Source of the DNA: Sulfuritalea hydrogenivorans sk43H
GTDB lineage: Bacteria > Pseudomonadota > Gammaproteobacteria > Burkholderiales > Rhodocyclaceae
Reading direction: 5' to 3'
Assembly: GCA_945870205.1 (NCBI GenBank)
Contig: CAMBRI010000007.1
Span: forward strand, 1-44,504
DNA: 44,504 nt
This document shows positions 37,222 through 44,504 of this stretch, piece by piece. Below the pieces are notes generated by a model. It ran no database searches. It was not told where the DNA came from and saw nothing but the letters and a program-made list of their open reading frames with translations. The number at the start of each line of letters is the position of its first letter. Position 1 is the first letter of the stretch. Made by a program: the position numbers and the translations under genes.

Positions 37222-37552
37222 CGCGCCGGGCTATTCGCCGAAAGCCTGTTCGGAGATTCGGCATCGCGCTGCAGTTACGCCTGCGTCATGTCTGCTTTGT
37301 GGTGGGAACCGACCTACAAATCGCATTCCCACGGCATCGCCAGTGACGGCATAACGCTGCGTTGCAGTCAGTCATGTATTCAACGTGGAATCAATTGAAA
37401 GCCACTCTGGCTATCCTCGCCATGACCCACCGTGCGCGTTGGTTTGTTCTTCCTTCCCCTCTGACCCGCCGAGCGAGGAAGGTTCGTCGGGGGAAGTCCG
37501 GTCGCGTTGTCCGACGCCGGCCGTTTTTTTGGCCGGCTAGTTTAGCGACCGG
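37222..37552. other. Gap with a structured module next to the right repeat
   Basis: 331 bases without a gene. From 37456 to 37552 it holds sequence that belongs to the repeat family: CCCCTCTGACCCGCC also precedes the left copy, read on the other strand. Between the two is an 88-bp segment missing from the left copy. That segment has nested stems CCGGTCGC (37498-37505) / GCGACCGG (37545-37552) and GCCGGCC (37516-37522) / GGCCGGC (37531-37537) around a T-rich loop. Confidence 0.7.
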
Positions 37553-37705
37553 CCCGGCGGGCCTTCCGCAGCGAGGGGAGCCCGCAGGGCCGGGGAGGCG
37601 GGGCGTGCTTCTTTGCCTACTTTCTTGCACGAGCAAGAAAGTAGGTCGCCCGCCGGGGCGAGTCCCGGCGCGGACGTAGACGCGAAAGTGAAAAGTCGGC
37701 GCTGG
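37553..37705 (+). repeat. Right copy of the 153-bp structured inverted repeat
   Basis: Reverse complement of 31138-31290 with one mismatch. Hairpins include CCTACTTTCTTGC (37616-37628) / GCAAGAAAGTAGG (37633-37645) and CGCCGGG (37651-37657) / CCCGGCG (37664-37670). The one mismatch and the missing 88 bp in the left copy are explained together by deletion between CCCGCCG (37465-37471) and CCCGGCG (37553-37559). Confidence 0.9.
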
Positions 37706-37740
37706 CAGGGCGGCGATGCAGTGGGCGAGTGTCAAGCGTC

Positions 37741-37758
37741 GATTGACATCCGTCAATC
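37741..37758. promoter_or_regulatory. Palindromic operator of the higBA operon
   Basis: GATTGAC-ATCC-GTCAATC, a perfect 7-base dyad. It overlaps the -35 box of the higBA promoter, as expected for autorepression by the HigA antitoxin. A TTGAC-N4-GTCAA core also resembles FNR/DNR sites, but the position would not suit activation. Confidence 0.75.
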
Positions 37759-37771
37759 ATGGCTTTACACT
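37743..37771 (+). promoter_or_regulatory. Sigma-70 promoter of higBA
   Basis: TTGACA (37743-37748), 17 bases, TACACT (37766-37771), a strong match. The predicted start, about 7 bases downstream, falls on or beside the higB start codon at 37778, so the mRNA may be leaderless. Confidence 0.75.
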
Positions 37772-37777
37772 CCATCG

Positions 37778-38053
37778 ATGATCCCAAGCTACCGACACAA
37801 AGGGTTGGCGGAACTGGCCGATACGGACAAGTCGACCAAGATACGGCCTGATCTGTGGGTACGAACGGCGCGGCGGCTGGATGCCATCGCTACGGCAAAG
37901 ACGCCGGAGGCGCTGCGACTGCCCGGGTTTGATTTTCATTCGCTGCAAGGTGTGCCCAAGCGCTACAGCGTGCATGTGAACTGGCCGTGGTGTCTCACGT
38001 TCGGCTGGGAAGGTGAAAATGCCGTCGATATTGATCTGGAAAACTATCACTGA
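37778..38053 (+). CDS. higB: HigB-type mRNA-interferase toxin
   Basis: 91 residues from the ATG at 37778 (MIPSYRHKGLAELADTD), which matches the common HigB start (MI.S.RHKGL). The upstream open frame to 37613 runs into the 153-bp repeat and is not coding. The core RRLDAIATAKTPEALRLPGF, then KRYSVHVNWPWCLTFGWEGE and VDIDLENYH is typical of HigB toxins, which cut mRNA in translating ribosomes. The toxin-first order and overlap of its stop with the antitoxin ribosome site are typical. It lies just outside the right repeat copy. Confidence 0.9.
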   Translation: MIPSYRHKGLAELADTDKSTKIRPDLWVRTARRLDAIATAKTPEALRLPGFDFHSLQGVPKRYSVHVNWPWCLTFGWEGENAVDIDLENYH

Positions 38054-38065
38054 GGAGTGTGCCTG

Positions 38066-38365
38066 ATGAAGACGATGACGCGCTGCCCGACGCATCCGGG
38101 CGAGATTCTGCGAGAGGATTCCTTGCCCGCAATGGGATTGTCGGTGGCGGCATTCGCCCGCGCGCTGGGGGTTTCCCGTCAGATGGTGCATGGCATTCTG
38201 GCCGAGCGCTCCGCGGTATCGCCGGAGATGGCGGTGCGCCTGGGAGCGTTCTTCGGCAACGGCCCGCAGTTGTGGATCGACATGCAGACCCGCCGCGATC
38301 TCTGGCTGGCGGAAAAGCGCATGGCGGGCCATTTGCCGAAGACGTTCGAGACCATGGCGGCGTAA
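38066..38365 (+). CDS. higA: HigA-type antitoxin, XRE family
   Basis: 99 residues from the ATG at 38066, with AGGAG 8 bases upstream. It starts with TRCPTHPGEILREDSLPAMG, followed by the helix-turn-helix LSVAAFARALGVSRQMVHGILAE and the family end RRDLWLAEKR. It neutralises HigB and represses the operon by binding the upstream dyad. Starts at 38057 are not supported by a ribosome site. Confidence 0.93.
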   Translation: MKTMTRCPTHPGEILREDSLPAMGLSVAAFARALGVSRQMVHGILAERSAVSPEMAVRLGAFFGNGPQLWIDMQTRRDLWLAEKRMAGHLPKTFETMAA

Positions 38366-38396
38366 GTACGCTAAGGTCAGCAACGATTGAATAGAC

Positions 38397-38789
38397 ATGA
38401 AACTCAAGCCCATCCGCAGCAAGAAGGAATACCAGATGGCGCTGGCCGAGGTCGAACGCCTGTGGGGTGCGCCGGCAAAGTCTGCCGAAGCAGACCGGCT
38501 CGACGTGCTGACGATGCTGGTCGAGAACTATGAACGGCAGCACTTCCCGATTGCCGATCCCGATCCCATCGAGTTCCTCGGCCATATCATGAAGAGCCGG
38601 GGTCTGACGCGCAAGGACCTGGAGGCTTACATCGGGCCGCGTGGTCGTGTCGCGGACATCCTGAACCGCACCCAGCCGCTGACACTGGAAATGATCCGGC
38701 GTCTCGCCGATGGTTTGCAGTTGCCGGCCGAGGTATTGATCAGGCCCTACCGGCTACGCCGTGAAACCAGCGTATTCGAGGCGGCATGA
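38397..38789 (+). CDS. Orphan HigA-like antitoxin / HTH regulator (COG5499 type)
   Basis: 130 residues. An N-terminal helical segment (MKLKPIRSKKEYQMALAEVE, then LDVLTMLVENYERQHFPI) is followed by a C-terminal helix-turn-helix (LTRKDLEAYIGPRGRVADIL). This is the layout of the second HigA family, usually preceded by its own HigB-like toxin. Here no toxin gene precedes it: only 31 bases separate it from the other higA. It may be a solitary antitoxin or regulator. It is the last gene before the permease. Confidence 0.85.
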   Translation: MKLKPIRSKKEYQMALAEVERLWGAPAKSAEADRLDVLTMLVENYERQHFPIADPDPIEFLGHIMKSRGLTRKDLEAYIGPRGRVADILNRTQPLTLEMIRRLADGLQLPAEVLIRPYRLRRETSVFEAA

Positions 38790-38837
38790 CGGATTCTGCT
38801 GCGCCGACTGCCGTGCTTTCCTGATGCAACACTTTTC

Positions 38838-39623
38838 GTGAGAGCACTACTTCTCCCCTTGCCGCAACTCTCGGTCCGCGCTTTCGCCGTCTGGCGGCGC
38901 AATTTCCTGGTCTGGAAGAAGCTCGCCATCCCCTCGCTGCTAGGCAACCTGGCCGATCCGATGATCTACCTGTTCGGCCTCGGCTACGGCCTCGGCGGGC
39001 TGCTGCCACAGATCCACGGCGTGTCCTACATCGCCTTTCTCGCCGCCGGCACGGTATGCGCCTCGACCATGAACGCCGCCTCCTTCGAGGCGCTGTACTC
39101 GGCCTTCTCGCGGATGCACATCCAGCGCACCTGGGAAGCGATCATGAATGCGCCCGTGACGCTGGAAGACGTGATGGCGGGCGAACTGCTCTGGGCGGCG
39201 GCCAAGGCCACGCTGTCCGGCACCGCGATCCTGGTGGTGATTTCGCTGCTGGGTTTGGTTGCTTCGCCGCTGGCCTTGTGGGCGCTGCCCGTGATCTTTC
39301 TCACCGGACTGGCGTTTGCGGCCATGGGTCTGATCGTCACTGCGCTGGCACCGTCGTACGACTTCTTCATGTACTACTTCACCCTGTTCATCACGCCCAT
39401 GGTGCTGCTATGCGGCGTATTTTTCCCGCCCGAGCAGTTGCCGCCGCTGGTGCAGGCGATCGCGGCCTGGCTGCCGTTGACCCATGCCGTGGCGCTGGTG
39501 CGCCCGCTGCTGTTCGGCGAGATACCGGCCGGCATCATGGGTCACACCGCCGCCTTGCTGACAGTGGCGGCGGTCGCCTTCTGGATTGCGCTGACCCTGA
39601 TCCGGCGCCGCCTGCTGAAGTAA
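38838..39623 (+). CDS. ABC-2 type transporter permease, NodJ-like
   Basis: 261 residues, starting at GTG; no strong ribosome site is seen and no other start lies between 38790 and 38838 in frame, so its native start may have been altered at the junction. The first helices follow AVWRRNFLVWKKLAIPSLLGNLAD, with DPMIYLFGLGYGLG, and the core MYYFTLFITPMVLLCGVFFPP is typical of NodJ-type permeases. It should pair with the NodI-like ATPase 7.9 kb upstream to export a small molecule. thiS follows after 9 bases. Confidence 0.9.
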   Translation: MRALLLPLPQLSVRAFAVWRRNFLVWKKLAIPSLLGNLADPMIYLFGLGYGLGGLLPQIHGVSYIAFLAAGTVCASTMNAASFEALYSAFSRMHIQRTWEAIMNAPVTLEDVMAGELLWAAAKATLSGTAILVVISLLGLVASPLALWALPVIFLTGLAFAAMGLIVTALAPSYDFFMYYFTLFITPMVLLCGVFFPPEQLPPLVQAIAAWLPLTHAVALVRPLLFGEIPAGIMGHTAALLTVAAVAFWIALTLIRRRLLK

Positions 39624-39632
39624 AATGAACTC

Positions 39633-39833
39633 ATGGACATTATCGTCAACGGCGAACCGCAGGAACTGGCGGACGTCATCACCATTGCCACCCTGCTCGA
39701 GGCCCGCGGCCTGACCGGAAAGCGCGTCGCGGTGGAAAGAAATGGCGAGATCGTGCCGAAGAGCCGCCACGCCGAAACGGCAATCGCCAGTGGCGACCGG
39801 ATTGAAATTGTCGTTGCCGTCGGCGGCGGCTGA
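39633..39833 (+). CDS. thiS: Sulfur carrier protein ThiS
   Basis: 66 residues with ubiquitin-like fold, ending in the essential Gly-Gly (AVGGG). The opening MDIIVNGEPQEL is the family start. Its C-terminal thiocarboxylate donates sulfur for the thiazole ring of thiamine. It lies 9 bases after the permease and 21 bases before thiG. The activating enzyme ThiF and the other thiazole genes are not in the window. Confidence 0.94.
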   Translation: MDIIVNGEPQELADVITIATLLEARGLTGKRVAVERNGEIVPKSRHAETAIASGDRIEIVVAVGGG

Positions 39834-39854
39834 ATTATCCAGGACCTGACATTC

Positions 39855-40652
39855 ATGAGCACAGATTCTCTCGTCATCGCCGGCAAGGCCTACGGTTCGC
39901 GACTGCTGGTCGGCACAGGCAAGTACAAGGATTTCGCCCAGACCCGAGCCGCCATCGACGCCTCGGGCGCCGAGATCATCACGGTCGCCATCCGCCGCAC
40001 CAACATCGGCCAGGAACCGGGCCAGCCCTCCATCCTCGAAGTGCTTCCGCCATCGCAATTCACCATCCTGCCCAATACGGCCGGCTGCTACACGGCGGAC
40101 GATGCCGTGCGCACCCTGCGCCTGGGCCGCGAACTGCTCGACGGTCACGCACTGTGCAAGCTTGAAGTGCTGGGCGATCCGCAATCGCTGTTTCCCAACA
40201 TGCCGGAAACCCTCAAGGCCGCCGCCACGCTGGTGAAGGACGGTTTCCAGGTCATGGTGTATTGCTCGGACGATCCGATACAGGCGCGAATGCTGGAAGA
40301 CATCGGCGTGGTTGCGGTGATGCCGCTGGCCTCGCTGATCGGTTCCGGCATGGGCATCCTGAATCCGTGGAACCTGAAGCTGATCATCGAGCAGTCGAAA
40401 GTGCCGGTGCTGGTCGATGCCGGCGTCGGCACCGCCTCGGATGCGGCAATCGCCATGGAACTCGGCTGCGACGGAGTGCTGATGAATACCGCGATTGCCG
40501 GCGCAGAGGATCCGGTGCTGATGGCCGGCGCCATGAAGAAGGCCGTCGAGGCCGGCCGCGACGCTTTTCGGGCGGGCCGCATGCCGAAGAAATTCTACGC
40601 GGCTACCCCGAGTTCGCCCGTTGGCGGAATGATCGGCCCCGGCACCCGGTGA
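39855..40652 (+). CDS. thiG: Thiazole synthase ThiG
   Basis: 265 residues, TIM barrel. Family sequences include [34 protein letters not shown] with the Schiff-base lysine, and [20 protein letters not shown] (in pieces) forming the phosphate-binding loop, ending GGMIGPGTR. It joins deoxyxylulose phosphate, dehydroglycine and the ThiS sulfur into the thiazole. The next start codon overlaps its stop (GTGA). Confidence 0.96.
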   Translation: MSTDSLVIAGKAYGSRLLVGTGKYKDFAQTRAAIDASGAEIITVAIRRTNIGQEPGQPSILEVLPPSQFTILPNTAGCYTADDAVRTLRLGRELLDGHALCKLEVLGDPQSLFPNMPETLKAAATLVKDGFQVMVYCSDDPIQARMLEDIGVVAVMPLASLIGSGMGILNPWNLKLIIEQSKVPVLVDAGVGTASDAAIAMELGCDGVLMNTAIAGAEDPVLMAGAMKKAVEAGRDAFRAGRMPKKFYAATPSSPVGGMIGPGTR

Positions 40653-41212
40653 AGCGCGTTCTTGCACTGCTGCTGCTTGCTGTCACGCTGTCGGCGGCGC
40701 GGGCGGAAGATATGCCGCAGGCAAGCCCGGAGGCCACCACCAGGGCAACACTCGTCGTCCTGCCACAACGCATGGGCTACGCTTTCGAGCAGCCGGAAAT
40801 CCTGATTCGCCAGCGCCTGTTCGGACTGGCGCACGGACTGTCCCTGCTGGCCGCGTCCTGCCTCGATCTTCCTGCCCATTCGATGCCGATCCAGGATGCC
40901 TACGCGGCCTGGCATGTGAAACAAGGCAAGACCATTGAAACCATCGTGCATGACCTTGCCGACTACTATTTCGGGCCGCGTGCCGACGAAGCCCGGTGGC
41001 CCGATTTGTCGCGCGCCCTGAATCTCCCCGACAGCATCCAGCCGGCACTGGGCGAAGTGAGCTTGCTTGCTGCCTGCGCCACCCTTCCCGAAGCGATCGC
41101 ACGGCCGCGCTATGCGCTCGACCAGATTCTGGCCGGTACCGCCGGGCCGGAGGCGCTGCCAAATGACGGCGTAGCCATGCCGCCGCCGGCACTTCAAAGA
41201 GTTCCCGAGTGA
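40649..41212 (+). CDS. Small exported protein of unknown function
   Basis: 187 residues starting at GTG, overlapping the thiG stop by 4 bases. It has a signal peptide ([18 protein letters not shown]). The mature part, with [44 protein letters not shown] and [20 protein letters not shown] (in pieces), is not recognised. A small two-cysteine pattern (SCLDL and ACATL) is visible. It is followed by trmB in an overlapping arrangement, so it is in the thiS-thiG-trmB transcript. Confidence 0.8.
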   Translation: MKRVLALLLLAVTLSAARAEDMPQASPEATTRATLVVLPQRMGYAFEQPEILIRQRLFGLAHGLSLLAASCLDLPAHSMPIQDAYAAWHVKQGKTIETIVHDLADYYFGPRADEARWPDLSRALNLPDSIQPALGEVSLLAACATLPEAIARPRYALDQILAGTAGPEALPNDGVAMPPPALQRVPE

Positions 41213-41916
41213 GCAAGATCGACGAAGAGGCGGCTGCAGCAGAGCGCCGCGCCAGCCACATCCGCAGCTTCGTACTGCGCCAGGGCCGCGTTTCCGATGC
41301 ACAGCGGCGCTTTCACGAGCAAGGCATGCCGCGCTGGGGCATCACCTACCAGGCCACCCCGCTTGATCTTGGCGCTGTTTTCGCGCGCAGCTCGCACCGG
41401 ATTCTCGAGATCGGTTGCGGCATGGGGGAGACCACCGCGATCATTGCCGCCGAGCATCCGCAAAACGACTATCTGGGCATCGAGGTGCATACGCCCGGGG
41501 TCGGCAGCCTGCTGAAGGAAATCGCCACGCGCGAGCTGTCCAATCTGCGAGTGATCCAGCACGACGCCGTCGAAGTCGTGCGCGACATGATCGCGCCGGG
41601 AACGCTGTCCGGCATCCACATCTTCTTTCCCGACCCGTGGCCGAAGAAGCGCCAGCAGAAGCGCCGCCTGGTGCAGCCGGAGTTCGTCCGCCTGCTGGCG
41701 ACGCGACTGAAGCCCAGCGGCTACGTGCACTGCGCGACCGACTGGGAGGACTATGCCCGGCAGATGCTCGAAGTGCTTTCCGCCGATCCGCAGCTTGTGA
41801 ATATGGGCAATGGCTTTACGCCGCGGCCGCCCTATCGACCGCAGACCAAGTTCGAGAGCCGCGGCCTGCGCCTGGGCCACGGTGTCTGGGATGTCGTGTT
41901 CCGCCGCAAATCCTAA
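41209..41916 (+). CDS. trmB: tRNA (guanine-46-N7)-methyltransferase TrmB
   Basis: 235 residues, starting at GTG that overlaps the previous stop. The SAM-binding motif [12 protein letters not shown] and the TrmB signature [20 protein letters not shown], with the RNA-contacting basic stretch, are intact. It makes m7G46 in the variable loop of tRNAs. The N-terminal [22 protein letters not shown] is typical. The diguanylate cyclase gene starts 2 bases after its stop. Confidence 0.95.
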   Translation: MSKIDEEAAAAERRASHIRSFVLRQGRVSDAQRRFHEQGMPRWGITYQATPLDLGAVFARSSHRILEIGCGMGETTAIIAAEHPQNDYLGIEVHTPGVGSLLKEIATRELSNLRVIQHDAVEVVRDMIAPGTLSGIHIFFPDPWPKKRQQKRRLVQPEFVRLLATRLKPSGYVHCATDWEDYARQMLEVLSADPQLVNMGNGFTPRPPYRPQTKFESRGLRLGHGVWDVVFRRKS

Positions 41917-41918
41917 CG

Positions 41919-43052
41919 ATGCAAAATCTCGATCCGCGCAGCATTATTCTGCTGGCCGGGATCATGGCTGTGCTGATGTCGGTAGTTCTGTTCTTCCTGC
42001 GCCGCAACTACCCGCCATCGATCAAGGGCCTTACCGAATGGGCGGCGGCTCCGGCCCTCGTTTTTGTTTCCACCCTGCTGCTCGGCTCACGCGGCGAAAT
42101 TCCGGATTTTCTATCGATAGTCGTCGGCAACACGGTTCTGCTCGTCGGTTTGACGGTGCTGTATTTCGGCAGCCAGCGCTTCTTCGGCCTGGCACCGTCG
42201 GTCCGCCTCTGGAGCGGCGCTGTCCTTGCTGGCGTCGCCGTGCTGGTGTGGACCCATGTCGAACCCCACTATGGCAACCGAGTGCTGGTGATGGCCCTGC
42301 TCATGAGCCTGATTTCGTTCAGCCATCTCCGTCTGCTTCTGCTGCATGGCGCTCGCGGTTTTGCCACCTACCTGACCGCCCTGGCGTTGCTGATCCAGAC
42401 CATTGCCCAGGCATATCGCTTCGCCGCCGCACTCGGCGCACCCGCGGACGACACCTTGCTGCTGCTATCGCCAGCACAGACCGTGCTGGTCACCACCTAC
42501 GCGATCTGCATGATGATGGTCACCATCGGTGTCATCCTGATGGCAACCGAAAAGCTGCGCGCCGAGTTCGAACATCTGGCCAGTCACGATTCGCTGACCG
42601 GTGCCCTCACCCGCCGCGCCCTGATCGACGCCTGCGAACAGGAACTCGAGCGCGGCCGCCGCAAGCAGCACCCGATGTCGCTCTTGATGCTGGATCTGGA
42701 CCACTTCAAGGCAATCAATGACACCCATGGCCACCTGGTCGGAGACCGGGTGCTGGTCGAATTCGTCGCCCGCGTCACGGCCCTGCTGCGGCGCCCCGAC
42801 CACTTCGGACGATTCGGCGGCGAAGAATTCGTCGCCCTGCTGCCGGAAACCTCGCCAGCCGAGGCCATGATAGTGGCCGAGCGGATTCGCTTCGAAGTGG
42901 CGGCGGCCCCGCAGCCGGCATGCACGGTAAGCATCGGTGCCGCCTCGAGCGATGCCGACGACACGTCGCTCGATACCCTGCTGGCACGCGCCGATGCGGC
43001 GCTCTACGAGGCAAAGGCCGCCGGCCGCAACTGCATCAGGCAAGCGGCCTGA
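41919..43052 (+). CDS. Membrane-bound diguanylate cyclase (GGDEF)
   Basis: 377 residues. The N-terminal half has about six membrane helices (residues about 8-205) with no known sensor family, followed by a helix into the GGDEF domain. The active site reads RFGGEEF (GGEEF 300-304). An RxxD I-site, RRPD at 291-294, sits five residues upstream, so c-di-GMP product inhibition is likely. It makes c-di-GMP at the inner membrane. The NnrS gene starts 7 bases downstream. Confidence 0.93.
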   Translation: MQNLDPRSIILLAGIMAVLMSVVLFFLRRNYPPSIKGLTEWAAAPALVFVSTLLLGSRGEIPDFLSIVVGNTVLLVGLTVLYFGSQRFFGLAPSVRLWSGAVLAGVAVLVWTHVEPHYGNRVLVMALLMSLISFSHLRLLLLHGARGFATYLTALALLIQTIAQAYRFAAALGAPADDTLLLLSPAQTVLVTTYAICMMMVTIGVILMATEKLRAEFEHLASHDSLTGALTRRALIDACEQELERGRRKQHPMSLLMLDLDHFKAINDTHGHLVGDRVLVEFVARVTALLRRPDHFGRFGGEEFVALLPETSPAEAMIVAERIRFEVAAAPQPACTVSIGAASSDADDTSLDTLLARADAALYEAKAAGRNCIRQAA

Positions 43053-43059
43053 CACGGCA

Positions 43060-44220
43060 ATGAAGCTCGCGTCGCACCCCTTCTGGCTGGTCGGCTTTCG
43101 CCCCTTCTTTGCCTTCGCCTGCCTGTCAGGTCTCATCCTGCCCTTGCTCTGGGTGCTGATTTTCCTGGGAACCGTGGCGGCTCCTCAAACCTCGTTCGCA
43201 GCAGTGCAATGGCACGCCCACGAGATGTTCTTCGGCTTCGGCTGGGCCGTGCTCGGCGGCTTCCTGCTGACCTCGACCAAGAACTGGGTGCAGATTCGCG
43301 GCTATCACGGCGCGGCGTTAATCTACCTGGCCGCAGCCTGGTTGTTCGAGCGCGCCGGAATGTGGCTCGGCGGGAACTGGCCTTCGTGGCTGTTTGACGT
43401 GTCGAACAAGCTCTTCCTCGGCTCGATTGTCGCGATGCTGTTGTGGACCCTGGTGCGCCATCGCGAGGACGACAGCTACCGCGACAACTATTTCTTCCTG
43501 CTGATCCTGCCCGCCTTCCTGATCGCCAAGCAACTGATGCTGAGCACCGAGCACTTCCAGATCGGCATCGGCATGGCCACCGGCCTGTTCCGTGTGGCCT
43601 TCCTGGTCATGCTGGAGCGCACCCTGACCCCGTTCATGAAAGGCATCTTCCAGGTGGACATCCTGCGCCACGCGGTACTGGACAAGACCATCAAACTGCT
43701 CGCGCTGCTGCTGGTCGCCGCCAGCCTGATGCCGCCGCCGCTGGCGGCCTGGATGTCGCTGCTGCTGGCACTGCTGCTGGCGGGGAGATTCTGCTACTGG
43801 AAGCCGCAACTGGCCCTGCGGCGCATCGATCTCGGCATCATGTACCTGGGCTACCTGGCCATCGTGCTGCAACTGCTGGTTGAATTCCTCGACCAAACTG
43901 CGCACCCGGCATGGCTCGGATCATTCTCGGTGCATATCTTCACGCTGGGAGTGATGGGCCTGATCATTCCGGCCATGCTGATCAGGATCGCCAAGGGGCA
44001 CACCGGTCGAAAGGTTGTTTTTGAAACGGCCGACAAACTCGTGCTCTGGATCATGATGTCGGCCTTCCTGCTGCGCGTCGTCGCGCCGCAGATGCATCCC
44101 GCCGGCTATGCGCTCTGGCTGGTCCTCGCCGCCTGCGGCTGGCTGGCCGGCTTCGGCATACTGGCCTGGCGGCTGATTCCATTTCTGCTGCAGGCCAGGG
44201 TGGATGGCAAGGAACACTAA
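43060..44220 (+). CDS. NnrS family haem- and copper-containing membrane protein
   Basis: 386 residues, 12 predicted membrane segments. It has the family start FWLVGFRPFFAFACLSGL, then WHAHEMFFGFGWAVLGGFLLT with conserved histidines, and SVHIFTLGVMGLIIPAML (His around 292). NnrS protects against nitric oxide or nitrosative stress in denitrifiers. The initiation codon at 43060 has no strong ribosome site but gives the family N-terminus. It follows the diguanylate cyclase gene by 7 bases. No nitrite or nitric oxide reductase is in the window. Confidence 0.92.
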   Translation: MKLASHPFWLVGFRPFFAFACLSGLILPLLWVLIFLGTVAAPQTSFAAVQWHAHEMFFGFGWAVLGGFLLTSTKNWVQIRGYHGAALIYLAAAWLFERAGMWLGGNWPSWLFDVSNKLFLGSIVAMLLWTLVRHREDDSYRDNYFFLLILPAFLIAKQLMLSTEHFQIGIGMATGLFRVAFLVMLERTLTPFMKGIFQVDILRHAVLDKTIKLLALLLVAASLMPPPLAAWMSLLLALLLAGRFCYWKPQLALRRIDLGIMYLGYLAIVLQLLVEFLDQTAHPAWLGSFSVHIFTLGVMGLIIPAMLIRIAKGHTGRKVVFETADKLVLWIMMSAFLLRVVAPQMHPAGYALWLVLAACGWLAGFGILAWRLIPFLLQARVDGKEH

Positions 44221-44350
44221 CGCTCATGGCACCGAGCGCCGCCCGCAGAGGATGCAACACGCGAAAACGAAGTTTCAGTGGAGGCTAACGCCGGCATCAT
44301 CGGCGTTAAGTGCAGCGGCCGCAACTAAAGGCGAATTGAAGGCCCCCGCC

Positions 44351-44504
44351 CCCCATCCCCCCTCACGGCTATCGTATGCACACAAGTCGAAGCCGGAAAC
44401 TCCTCCCCCTTCAAGGGGGAGGTTGGGAGGGGGATGGGGAAAGAAAGATACGAGCAAATTCAATCTATTGAAAATGAGGCATGAATTGAACCCCATCCCC
44501 ACCC
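44351..44504. repeat. Dispersed-type C/G-rich hairpin repeat at the window end
   Basis: The inner hairpin CTCCCCCTTCAAGGGGGAG (within 44402-44422) is palindromic; outer arms are CCCCATCCCCC (44351-44361) and GGGGGATGGGG (44429-44439). The sequence ends with CCCCATCCCCACCC (44491-44504), apparently the start of another copy. Repeats like this occur in many bacterial intergenic regions (from memory). No gene in 44221-44504. Confidence 0.7.

Noticed and set aside
37613-37777. Longer N-terminus for HigB
   Set aside because: The extra residues come from the 153-bp repeat and operator; the family start is at 37778.

Overview
The window is chromosomal DNA of a high-GC betaproteobacterium. I infer Rhodocyclales or a close relative from the TorF-glnK-amtB unit, the nodI-like ABC / thiS / thiG / trmB neighbourhood, ubiK-yifB, NnrS and the many sensory and c-di-GMP genes; this rests on gene content, not on a search. 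Most of the window is densely packed housekeeping sequence with short gaps and overlapping starts.

Layout. 1-1961 (minus): TorF-type porin, glnK and the 5' part of amtB, preceded by a very good sigma-54 promoter and NtrC-type sites. 2205-9000 (plus): ubiK, a YifB/ComM AAA ATPase, a large hybrid histidine kinase, an MBL hydrolase and a membrane protein with an EF-hand loop. 9058-9563 (minus): a ParE/RelE-type toxin-antitoxin pair. 9775-12498: a PatZ-like protein acetyltransferase with a degenerate acyl-CoA synthetase half. 12611-16263: a LysR regulator plus MFS exporter, divergent from a flavodoxin plus pirin operon. 16422-21138 (minus): operon argS - SPOR protein - dsbA - SDR - cobalamin/metal-binding protein. 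21280-27999 (plus): ubiB, a sodium:solute symporter, a J-like/transmembrane/trypsin-like protein, VanZ, MazG-like NTPase, 2Fe-2S ferredoxin and an alpha/beta hydrolase. 28020-29777 (minus): response regulator with TPRs. 30007-30918: NodI-like ABC ATPase.

Accessory island, about 30919-38837. The ABC ATPase and its likely permease (38838-39623) are separated by about 7.9 kb of foreign-looking, gene-sparse DNA. It holds an SGNH esterase, a frameshifted exported protein, a truncated gene, a tRNA-like 3' fragment with a terminator, an exported caspase-like protein, an IS30 element, a HigBA module and an orphan HigA-like antitoxin. Two copies of a structured 153-bp repeat, inverted and differing at one base, bracket 31138-37705. 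This is the most interesting part of the window.

38838-44220 returns to the core genome: permease, thiS, thiG, a small exported protein, trmB, a diguanylate cyclase and NnrS. Two further hairpin repeats, of different families, lie at 22834-22907 and 44351-44504.
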